Of a stretch of DNA of 24,504 nucleotides, positions 16,370 to 24,504 are shown piece by piece (within the stretch, counting starts at the first letter, position 1; each line of letters starts with the position of its first letter). The position numbers were made by a program, and so were the translations under genes. The notes under the pieces are model-generated. The model made no database searches and had not been told where the DNA came from. It saw only the letters and a list, made by a program, of their open reading frames with translations. This DNA comes from Mucidula mucida (lineage: Eukaryota > Basidiomycota > Agaricomycetes > Agaricales > Physalacriaceae), in the NCBI GenBank assembly GCA_015501055.1, contig JADNYV010000514.1, positions 1-24,504 on the forward strand, given 5' to 3'.

Positions 16370-17674
16370 GTAAGAGCTCGTCCCGACTTTCTTGATCACT
16401 TTGAACGGCCCGAAACGTTTGTCATCAAGCTTCTTCATTGGTCGGTCCGTGCTGAGATTCGTCCCTTCCAGCCATACTTTGTCGCCCTCCTTGTACTCTG
16501 CTGCGTCTGTCCGCTTCCTGTCATAAAACCGTTTCATGTCCTCTTTTGCCATCTTCAATGCCGACCCTACTTCGTCCCATGTTTTCCTCATGCCGTCGGC
16601 AAACTCCTGCGCAGTCTCGTTTCTCGATGCCGTTTTCGGAGCGGTGCCTTTGTAGGGGTGTCTGCCCATGTCTGCAAAGAACGGAGTAACCTTGGTTGCT
16701 GAGTGTACCCGATCGTTGTAAACAAATTCGGCAGAGGGTAACCATTCATGCCAGTCGTTCTGATGGTAATTGACGAATAACCGTAAGAAATGTTCTATCT
16801 CTTGGTTCAACCGTTCTGTTTGCCCATTTGCCTGTGGATGGTACGCCGTCGTGAAGTTCCCTTCAATGCCCAACAGCCGGTATAACTCCTTCATGAAACG
16901 CGAGTGGTATTGCGGACCTCGATCGTGTATCATCTGTCGTGGTAATCCATGTATGGGGAAGATTCGATCGCGGTAAATACGAGCCATGCCTTCTGACGTC
17001 AGGGTGGTGTGTGTTGGTATAATGCGTAACCGCTTTGTGAAATGGTCCACAAACGTGCTGATCGCATTGTATCCTCCCGACTCCGGCAACTCGCCGATCA
17101 TGTCCGTCCCAACCTTCTCCCATGGTTCGCTTGGTACGTCTATAGGATGGAGGGGTGCAGCCGGTTTTGTGCGATGTGACTTTGTAACTTGGCATTTTTG
17201 ACATCCTTCCACGTATTCGCGGACGTCTCGGCTAATTCCTGGCCACCAATAGGTGCGTGTGATCAACTCGAGAGTCTTGTACCGTCCCGGATGCCCTGCA
17301 AGCTGTGCATCATGATGCATTCCAATAACTTTTCCCCGCAATTCCTTGTCCTTCGGTATGTAAATACGATCTTTCCATATAATAAGTCCATTTTCCTTCT
17401 CTTCCCATCCTTTTTCTTTGTTTTCTAATGCTTTTTGTACGTATCTGTCTTTGTTTCCTTTTCTTTGTTTGATTTTGTTAAGTAATTTGTCCTCCGGTGT
17501 ATCTACTGTATGTAAAGAAAATTGAATTTGTGAAATAAAAAACTCCGGTTTGAGCAAAACAACGTTTTCGTTATCTTTTTCCCCCTTCTCAAGGCCTGTC
17601 ATCCTTGACAAGGCATCAGCTTTCCCCATCGTCTTGCCCGGCTTGTGAATCATCTGTATGTCATACTCCGCCAA
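16367..17674 (-). pseudogene. Gypsy integrase (intact stretch of broken Pol)
   Basis: Minus-strand open stretch of 435 codons with no start codon of its own. It begins with the end of RNase H (AEYDIQMIHKPGK, KADALSR). Then comes the zinc-binding HHCC domain (H121, H128, C158, C161) and the catalytic core with D191 (VGTDMIGELP), D251 (MIHDRGPQYH) and E287 (NGQTERLN), i.e. D,D(35)E. The C-terminal region (DKVWLEGTNL, KLDDKRFGPFKVIKKVG) ends at SSY where the hAT-like element enters. The first 7 bases of the interval belong to the target duplication and insertion edge. This is the best preserved part of the element. Confidence 0.9.
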
Positions 17675-17689
17675 CTCCGTAACCCATCT

Positions 17690-19025
17690 GCCTGCTCCGG
17701 TTCAACTTCTGCGGCTTCCGGAAGTACTGGAGGTTTTGATGATCGGTAAAAACCTCCACCGTCTCCGTTGCTCCTAAAGATACTGTCTCCAGTCATCAAT
17801 TGAGTCCATGATGGCCATCATTTCTTTGTCGTAGATCTCGTAGTTGCGTTCAACTTCATTTAACGCGCGAGATCGGAAAGCCACTGGTCTCCATTTGCCT
17901 TCGACGAACTGGGATAGAACAGCCCCGTTGGCATAGTTCGAAGAATCTGCCTCGACTCGAAACTTGCCGTTGTCGCGTGGTACGATCAGAACGGGTTCTT
18001 CCGTCATCCTCCGTTTCAACTCCTCAAACGCCTCATGCTGCTCCTCTCCCAAACCCATTCGCCCTTCCCGGTTAGCGATGTCAACGGCTTCGCTACTCCC
18101 GCAAATCCCCGAATGAAACGTCGGTAGAAGTTGCAGAAGCCCAGGAATGACTGCACTTCCTTCTTCTTCGTCGGCTCCTTCCATTCCTTCACTACGGCCA
18201 CTTTTGCCGGATCCATCTTCACTTCTCCTCCTCCAACAATAACTCCTAAGTAATCTACAGTATGTGCCTCAAAACTACATTTCTCGGGTTTTAAATATAC
18301 TTATTTACTCGTAATATCTCAATACCTTTCGTACAATCTGTCTATGCTCCTCGAGAGTGTTTGTAAAGATAAGTATATCATCTAGTAAACTATAACATGT
18401 CCGCGTCAATCAACTCCTTCAGATGTGATTCATGAACGATTGGAACGTTGCCGGCGAGTTTGTAAGTCCGAAGAACATGACTGATGGCTCGAACAGGCCT
18501 CGGTTTGTTCTAAACGCCGCTTTCCACTCATCACCTTCTTTGATCCGGATGTTATTGTAACCCCATCGGACATCCATCTTTGTGAAAACCTTTGCTCCCT
18601 TCAACTTGTCGATAAGCTCCTGGATCAACGGCAAGGGTATCGGTTCTTGATTGTCATGTCGTTCAACTTCCGATAATCCTGCACTGGCCGAAGCTTCCGT
18701 CCTTCTTCTTGACAAAGAAGAATGGTGACGCCATGGGTGAGATTGATGGCCGTATGCGTCCCGTGCGTATGTTTTCCTCCAAGAACTCGTCTAATGCCTT
18801 CTGCTCGGATGGACTAAGGGGATAGACCTTGCAGTCAACCGGTTTGGAACCAGGCGTAAGTTCTATCGCGTGATCCCAGGGTCTTCGCTCCGGTAACTTG
18901 TCAAAGTCCGCCTTGCTGAATACATCGGAAAATTCCTCGATGTAAGGTGCAGCAGCGGATGAAGGCTGTTGTGATCTCAGCTTTTCACCGCTTTTGCGAT
19001 AGTTGTCCCAGTCCATCCAGAACAA
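17690..19025 (-). pseudogene. Gypsy reverse transcriptase and RNase H, frameshifted
   Basis: RT and RNase H can be read in fragments in all three minus frames: LPERRPWDHAIELTPGSKPV to FFFVKKKDG (19025-18705), [20 protein letters not shown] to [17 protein letters not shown] (about 18650-18420), then KMDPAKVAVVKEWKEP and FLGFCNFYRRFIRGF (18222-18070), then RNase H pieces (KFRVEADSSNYANGAVLSQF, EIYDKEMMAI, VFTDHQNLQYF; 18050-17700). At least six single-base losses separate them. The YLDD catalytic site near 18376-18394 reads tactagatgat, with one C missing, so it is broken. Order and motifs leave no doubt about identity. Confidence 0.88.
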
Positions 19026-19645
19026 CGCTCTCCCTCTTCCAACTTCTCTTCTACGTCTTCTCCTTCATCTTCCGGCGAGTCGTACTCGGGTAGATAGCCG
19101 CAGCGGTCTGGGCATCGATCAAAAGTCAATGTGGATTCCGTCCAGTTGATCGTGGGGTTGTGATATCGTAGCCAATCTAGCCCCAAAAAGATACTTGTTT
19201 TGCCGAGATTGGTGACGGCCAACTCAATCTTTTCGGCGTGATCTCCGATCTTCATCCGGACCTCCACAAAGCCTTCGATTGCTCCTCCCTCGTTTAGGGT
19301 TCCATCCGCATTGTAGACAGGGAGCTTGACCGGTAACTCCTTGATCGGGAGTCCGTTCTTCTCGACGAATTCTTTATTGACACAAGAACCCGTTGCTCCA
19401 CTGTCAAGAAGGGCACTCGTTTCCCATTCAGAGCCTGTGTGTACGCTCTCTATGGTTACTCGGAGTTTCATGTCCTGCCCCTTTGTTCCCCGGATGTACT
19501 TCCTCGACTTTTTCAACTCCGTCACAACTTCCACCGCAGCTTCCTTTGTCAATGCTCTGATCGCCATACTTTCTCCTCCGTCGCTTCTCTCTCTCTCCGC
19601 TCCGGCATCCATGCTCTCAAATTCCCACTGCTCTCGACACGTCAT
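18977..19645 (-). pseudogene. Gypsy aspartic protease region
   Basis: Minus-strand open stretch. The protease active site is ALLDSGATGSCVNKEF (DSG at about 19397-19405), followed by IFLGLDWLRYHNP, the conserved second half of gypsy proteases. An acidic linker (SPEDEGEDVEEKLEEGE) leads to the RT. A one-base loss near 19032 throws the end out of frame, as the true continuation (ALFWMDWDNYRKSGEK) is in the next frame. Upstream, the join with Gag is also not open. Confidence 0.85.
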
Positions 19646-19814
19646 CCTCTCTTAGCCGTTGTGCGATCCACTCGGGCGTATTTGGCTCAAATCTTTCTTT
19701 CGCAGGTTTTGTTGGTGAAGTCGTCGATGATATTTTAGATGTTTCAGTACCGTACTGTAAATAGAATCTGCATCTGACGACCCTTCCTTGATGACTGCTC
19801 CGGCAGGACTGCGT

Positions 19815-20743
19815 CTACTGCGGGAGCTTCGCAAAACCCAACTCTTCGGCCAGCTTCTTCTTCTCCTCGTCATTCATCTCGGTCCATAAACCCCGAATCG
19901 TCTGGGGTCGACCCTTCTTCGGACAGAACCTGCTGACGTGGCCGTGTTCGCCACAGCTGAAGCAGAGTCCCCTTCGACGTGCATTGTCGATGTCCATCGG
20001 CCTGCCGGCTCCTCCATAGGTAACACCGGTGGCATCTCGTCGTGTGATCGGCGTTGGGGTGGGTTCGTAGGATTGGCTCTCGATGTAGCCACCTGCGGAG
20101 CTTGAGGCCGGGACTGCATTCCGGACCTCTTGCTCGCCGCCCGCCTTCTCCACAGCTGATCGATCTGAAGGATCTGTGCCTTCCAATCCTTGTACTTCTC
20201 TGGCAACCCGTCTCGGCTGCCATAGATCTGGTCGATGATCTTCTCGTTGACATTGGTCTCGAGAAGTCTCACGACGAATGCGTCATCCTTCGAGTATCCT
20301 GCCTGAGTGAGCAGGACCTCGAACTTCTGGAAGAAGTCTTGAGCGGTGTCTTGCCCCTGGCGCAACCGCTCGATCTGGTCTTGCGCGTCTCGCGCGAGGT
20401 TGGAATCCACAAATCGCTCCTTCAAGTCTTCCTTGAACTCCGTCCAAGAGACTGTCCATTCCTCTTCTTCCTCATCGAAGTTCTGGTCCGAGTAGTTCTG
20501 GACCCATGCATCTACGTGATCTCCTCGGATGTAGGAGAGAACAACATCGATCCTTTCGGAGTCAGATGTGAGGTTGTTCTTCTTGTCACGGATGTATGTG
20601 AACATCGATCGCCACCAGCTCTTGTACTTGGACTTGTCCCCGTCATAGTCGTAAGGCTTGTTGACAAGGGATCGGCCTTTGATTTCGACATCGGCATGAT
20701 GAGCGGGTGTGTGAGGAGCGGTTTCGGGTGCTTCGTTGGACAT
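19815..20743 (-). pseudogene. Gypsy Gag with CCHC zinc knuckle, frameshifted
   Basis: Starts at the ATG at 20743 (MSNEAPETAPHTPAHHADVEIKG). The Gag capsid domain follows (YDGDKSKYKSWWRSMF, AWVQNYSD, WTEFKEDLKERFVDSN, DFFQKFEVLLTQAGYS). Near 20155 the frame changes. The nucleocapsid part (GRPMDIDNARRRG, CFSCGEHGHVSRFC) is in a neighbouring frame and ends FAKLPQ at 19815. One indel explains the break. A normal Gag would be about 310 residues. The upstream frame read unshifted loses the zinc knuckle. Confidence 0.88.
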
Positions 20744-21339
20744 GATGGATCGGGGTGATGGGATCGGAGAGTGAAAGGGTGAAAGTGGGGATATGGGTGA
20801 TGCGGATTTGGATGAAACGGGTGAGGGAATAGAGGTTTGGATGAATAGGGAGGGATCGCCTAGATCTGAAATAGAATCCAGGACTTGGTAGGGTGGGGAA
20901 TGATGATGTGTATCGTAAGGTAAGTAAAGTAGGTAGGTATCGTAACTGTCTACACTATTTTACCGACTACTGACTACGTATCTACGGAGCCCAAGAGCTC
21001 GTCACAAGTTCGCAATTGCCCAGCCGACGTCCCTCTGGTGTGAGGTAAGCCGAAGTTTTCCTGGGAACGGGGGTTGACCCGTAAACAGCGCCCACTGAAG
21101 TGCAACTGCCAAAAGTTCGTTCTCGTGAGAGCGGCTACTTCCAGCACCCGAGGCAGTTATCTCTAACTGTTAGCCGGCGCTACTGGGACCAATACACACG
21201 TATGCGGACGTGCGCTGGAATTAGGAATCCGTCGATCTGTAAACAGGAAAGGGATGGGGAATGTGCGATGATCAAACAGCGAAGTGCTGATCGACGATCA
21301 GGGATGTGTGGTAGGTGGTAGAAAGTAGTTCCGATCTTC
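20744..21339 (-). other. Gypsy 5' leader
   Basis: About 600 nt between Gag and the 5' LTR with no convincing open frame in sense. It carries the primer site at its LTR end and a short GTAAG/GTAGG repeat near 20917-20941. Long leaders of this kind usually hold packaging signals. Confidence 0.5.
21326..21337 (-). other. Gypsy self-complementary primer site
   Basis: In sense, two bases after the 5' LTR, the sequence agatcggaacta occurs. Its exact complement is in the LTR at 21445-21456, 33 nt downstream of the sense TATA box (21488-21481), i.e. at the expected RNA start. The 5' end of the RNA could therefore fold onto this site and prime reverse transcription, as established for Tf1 and related chromoviruses. 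No tRNA 3'-end match is visible here. Confidence 0.75.
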
Positions 21340-21868
21340 TGTTAGCGACTGACTAAGCCACGAGACTCAACCAGGTACCACAGCAAGAACTGAAAGAGAA
21401 AGCGTTCGCGTTCGTAAGACTAGGCTAGGCCAGGTGTATAAACGAGATCGGAACTAAAGTACAATGATACTACACTACTGCTTATATACTAGTAAGTCTG
21501 TGTTTGAAGCTCCTTGTCCATACGTGTTTCCACTAGGGATGCTCCACGCCCTTGACCCAGTGTTGTATGCTACTAGTCCGTGAAACCATTAAATACGAGT
21601 GGTGACTGCATGTAAGTAATAATACTGAAACGACCATGTGTGCTACGAGTGTCGGCGGTGTGTATACAATAGGGAGTCCATGAGGTATCGGCATGTATGA
21701 TGTCATCCATGTGTTGGGCGTGTGTCCGACATGAGTACGGCTTCGGTAATGAAAAGGGGTATGATCGGTAACGAAACAGATGATGAAACGGTCCGTTGGT
21801 TGATAAGACAAGGGTCCCGATAAGATATGATAAGATGTGAAAATGTGAAAATATGGCGATTCATAACA
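21340..21868 (-). repeat. Gypsy 5' LTR (right copy)
   Basis: 529 bp, 10 A/G differences from 13727-14255. Sense TATA box TATATAAG at 21488-21481 and predicted RNA start at about 21456-21455, leaving about 115 nt of R/U5. The outer (right) flank starts with a C run that reads as a purine tract in sense. Confidence 0.95.
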
Positions 21869-22113
21869 CCCCCCCCTTCCAAACGACGATGATTACATGT
21901 CAAACCAAATTCCAGTCGTGCTGCAAGTGTTTGTACGCTGTTACACGAGTGTCTGGCTAATTAGCTTTGTTAGGCTACACAATGTAATTGCACGTTTCAG
22001 TTCAAGCATTTCATATGAGCCTTGTGCCCGTCATCCTGATACAATCTAATGGTAATCTAGATCTAGGGCAGCCTTGGAACGTCGCGGACGACTAATATGA
22101 TGTCGCCGACAAC
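21869..22113. other. Flank outside the gypsy 5' LTR, possible remnant of a second element
   Basis: Read on the minus strand this ends ttggaagggggggg directly against the LTR start, i.e. purine tract plus LTR, as at a 3' LTR. The frame before it (HRRLEGGG) looks like the end of a gypsy pol frame, but the rest is not recognisable. I see no continuation of the recombinase-like gene here. Confidence 0.35.
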
Positions 22114-22377
22114 GTGCTCATGACACGTTGGACCACGGATGAGGTCAAGCAGGATCAGGTACGCGGTCAGCGTCAACGCCGGACGGTGGACGGGTGTGGA
22201 TTATGGTCTCGGTGGACGACTCTACCTCACCGCCTCTTTGACCCCATCACGCCCGAAGACTCCATGTTCGCGTCTGCGATCTGCAAGGCCATAGAGGAGG
22301 TGTCCGTCGCGAGTGTGGACCGAGCTCGCGTATGGGGTGAGTCACAGCCCCGGCTGGAACCGGTGGGCAAGTGCTGA
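22114..22377 (+). CDS. Short orphan open frame, possible gene remnant
   Basis: 87 codons from an internal start (MLMTRWTTDEVKQDQ) with GC-rich third positions and a plausible stretch LFDPITPEDSMFASAICKAI. A GTGAGT at the end of the last block could be an intron donor. I do not recognise it. It may be an exon fragment of a gene damaged by the repeats to its left. Confidence 0.2.
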   Translation: MLMTRWTTDEVKQDQVRGQRQRRTVDGCGLWSRWTTLPHRLFDPITPEDSMFASAICKAIEEVSVASVDRARVWGESQPRLEPVGKC

Positions 22378-22806
22378 CGGTGCTCGGAAGCCATTCTACA
22401 TAGGCGACGCGTCATTTGTCGACTCTATTTACTATACTATAGTTCGGGTCTACTTAATCCGTCTATTATTTCCAAGTTAAATTATAACTATATGCGTGTT
22501 CGCCTCTTGAATTAGGGAGTGTTATTGTAGTAGTGCCATGATCTTTCGACACAGAGCAAACCAACCTTACGGCAATACAGTTCAAACTTGATGTTGATGC
22601 TTGTGGAAGATTATATATTGGTCGGTAGGCTTCGCGGTGGATTCTTATCTTAGACGAGAATTAGATGGGGACCAACACGCGGACTCATCACATCAGTGTC
22701 TCGTGACGAGCCGACCAAATCCGGCTTGTTGATGATCACCACACCCCGTGTTGCAATACGGCACCTGTCGACACCCTCCACAACTCTTCTCCTTAGCTGG
22801 CAAGGT
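22378..22806. other. Intergenic upstream of the right-edge gene
   Basis: AT-rich with no coding sign up to the ATG at 22807. The same frame is open back to 22696, with an in-frame ATG at about 22732, so the first exon could start slightly earlier. Confidence 0.4.
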
Positions 22807-24504
22807 ATGCCTCCCAAAGAGCGGATAAACCGCGTCCTTTCCTTCGTTCCAACTGAACGCTTCCCTCTCCATGATCCTGAATACACGCCGCCAGAGACAT
22901 TCCTGCAGTTTTCCGATACGCACCTGGACGAAAACCTCATCTTAAAACGCGTCTGCGTGCTCCCATCTCTCATACAGGACTTTCTCCAGTCTGTCGAGAC
23001 TTTCTTCTCGACTGAGTCTCAGGCCAAACACAAAGACGGTATGTACTTTTTCAACTTCGGTCCTTATCAGGGCCGGGGTATGCGGTACAAATACCAGGCA
23101 AAGGATATTCGGAACGCGTATTTGCAGGGCATTACGCCGCCATGCTGCCAGATTGCGTCCAGCATTCTCGTGCACCCCGACACCCTGGATAATTATAGAG
23201 TTCTTGCGTGGTATGAAACCCGATACACAGACACAGACGAAGAGACTTTCTATGACGAGAACCACATCCTTGGCGTCGCAGACATCAGCGACAAGGACAT
23301 GAAGACTTATTCTGACGAATCTCAGCAGGTCATTACTCGCCTGAGAGATGAATTAGACACCATCGCTCTAGGTATCTTCTTATGCCCGAATGCGCAGTGG
23401 TGTTTAGAGGACATGGAGGATTGCATTCCCTTCGCAGACACGGACACTGACCTTCGCATCGCGGATTTTCCTTGGATCATCAATTCTGTTCCAAAAGGCC
23501 ACGCGCCTACGCCTAGCGCAGCTCGTCCTGCCGATGCCGCTAACCCACTGTGGAATATTCCCGACCTCCCGCCGCCCACTACATCCGCACTTCGCTTGTC
23601 AACCAGGCCGAAAAATTCTCTTTTGACAGAGCCTTCTCTGGCATCACCAGTACGGCCGAAACGCCTGAAGAAAGCGTCTTCTAAAGTATCGGCACGCATC
23701 GCGACGAAACTGTGCAAAGAAAAGTTGACCGATGCACCGACTCATTTCAAACCAAAGGACATCCGCCCACCGCCATTAAGGAGTCCTGCAGGAGCCGTAG
23801 AACTCCTTCAGAGGGTGCGATTGTTGATTTGTCGCGTTCTATTCTCTAACATGATCTTCCAGGCCTGGACCAAAGCTGTCCGCACCGATACGACCGTCAT
23901 TCTCTTTGATTGTGGAAACTTTCTTCGCATCGGTATCCGCCACAGAGAAAAGCAAACACTGTTCTTCACGCCCCTCATTGATGTTTTTGATCCTGAATCG
24001 TCGTATGGAAGACTAATAGCCGGCCTGCATCTATGCATCGTACATGATGCTCTTGCGCGGTTACCTCCAACAGACGCCCCACTCCCCAAGCAGCCGGGGA
24101 CTTCGGAAACATCATTGACTTCCTCAAAACGGAAAGCAGACCCGCTACCCCGGGAATCGTCGTCCAAGCGGGGACGTACCGAAGAACTAAAGGTGAAGGA
24201 AACTCGCACGCGGGTACGTCACTTTCCTTCATAATTGAGGCGAATGTCTTTTAGATTTCCACTTCCTAGCGGCCCTCAACCGCGTCACGCTCCTCACGAC
24301 TGCAGGATAAGATAACCCTGTCCAAGGAATCCGGTCAAAACAAAGGGAAAGCCGTTAAAGATCTACGTATGGTACAACCACTCTTTATGCATCTTGGTCG
24401 TATCTCATGATGTGAACACAGCTCACCCGGGATTACTTTGGAGCTCGTCCAGTGATTGCGCTATATCTTCAATACGGCTCTACCAATTCGCCCACCCCAC
24501 AGGT
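22807..24504 (+). CDS. Partial large hypothetical protein (basidiomycete family, possibly with a downstream kinase-like domain)
   Basis: Exon 1, 22807-24213, starts MPPKERINRVLSFVPTERFP and encodes 469 residues. An intron at 24214-24305 (GTACGT...GCAG), exon 2 at 24306-24371 and an intron at 24372-24421 (GTACAA...CACAG) lead to exon 3, which runs off the right edge (LTRDYFGARPVIALYLQYG). All joins are phase 0. The N-terminal part has compact, well-conserved-looking blocks (VLPSLIQDFLQSVETFF, GMYFFNFGPYQGRGMRYKY, RNAYLQGITPPC, VLAWYETRY), then a disordered Pro/Ser/Lys region, then a second globular block (RVLFSNMIFQAWTKAV, TVILFDCGNFLRIGIRHR, LIAGLHLCIVHDAL) and a basic tail. From memory, Agaricomycete proteins of this form end in a protein-kinase-like domain, which would lie beyond the window. 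That function is not visible here. Confidence 0.6.

Larger units (their letters stand above)
13727..21868 (-). mobile_element. Chromodomain Ty3/gypsy LTR retrotransposon (chromovirus), decayed, with a nested hAT-like insertion
   Basis: 8,142 bp with 529-bp LTRs at both ends; about 6.5 kb without the nested element. Sense is the minus strand: 5' LTR (21868-21340), self-priming site, leader, Gag with CCHC knuckle, protease, RT, RNase H, integrase, chromodomain, polypurine tract, 3' LTR (14255-13727). PR-RT-RH-IN is the gypsy order, and the chromodomain places it in the chromoviruses. Several single-base frameshifts break Gag, PR/RT and RNase H, so the copy is not autonomous. LTRs differ at 10 of 529 positions. 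I see no matching target duplication: left flank gaaat, right flank ccccc. Confidence 0.92.

Noticed and set aside
20054..20758. Plus-strand 234-codon frame
   Set aside because: Antisense to Gag, which has the capsid domain and CCHC knuckle in the opposite strand.
13727..21868. Ordinary recent gypsy insertion with a clean target duplication
   Set aside because: The flanks gaaat and ccccc do not match and the host gene does not resume on the other side.
1..24504. CRISPR arrays, operons, ribosome binding sites or other prokaryotic features
   Set aside because: The window is spliced eukaryotic DNA with LTR retrotransposons; no repeat-spacer array is present.

Overview
This looks like nuclear DNA of a filamentous basidiomycete, most likely an Agaricomycete. 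The genes have short introns (about 45-60 nt) with GT..AG ends and one GC..AG. The transposons are fungal types: a copia element with a half-tRNA primer site and a chromodomain-bearing Ty3/gypsy element. The host genes resemble lineage-expanded basidiomycete families (XPG/PIN-type nuclease, tyrosine-recombinase-like protein, a large N-terminal domain protein). The taxon call rests on gene style and family recall, not on a search.

Layout from left to right. A serine/proline-rich gene on the minus strand runs off the left edge (1-795). A minus-strand gene with an HELAH zinc-peptidase motif (7270 down to 1299) is split in two by a complete copia retrotransposon (1684-6568). That element has identical 230-bp LTRs, a 5-bp target duplication (ccctc), an initiator-tRNA-Met half-tRNA primer site and a full Gag-PR-IN-RT-RNase H reading frame broken by one in-frame TGA. 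From 7271 to 9958 I see no convincing gene. At 9959-12303 lies an eight-exon XPG/FEN1/GEN1-like nuclease gene with every expected catalytic acid, one GC-AG intron, one probable frameshift, and a C-terminal tail of seven SUMO-interacting-motif-like repeats. Just downstream (12546-13726) is a tyrosine-recombinase-like gene carrying two in-frame stops and cut off by an LTR.

From 13727 to 21868 is a chromodomain Ty3/gypsy element on the minus strand. Its LTRs are 529 bp and about 98% identical. The site just inside the 5' LTR can pair with the predicted 5' end of its own RNA, which indicates Tf1/sushi-type self-priming. Gag, protease and RT-RNase H are frameshifted, while integrase is open. A 1,627-bp hAT-like non-autonomous element (14743-16369) with an 8-bp target duplication sits between its integrase and its chromodomain. 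The insertion order is therefore host gene, then gypsy, then hAT. The copia insertion is independent and very young.

The right end (22807 to the edge) holds the first exons of a plus-strand host gene of a family I recall from Agaricomycetes but cannot name firmly.

The most interesting items are the multi-SIM tail on the XPG-like nuclease beside a recombinase-like gene, the self-priming gypsy element, the very recent copia disruption of a peptidase-like gene, and the hAT-like element with its CTCGAG-rich end and a tRNA-like Pol III module.
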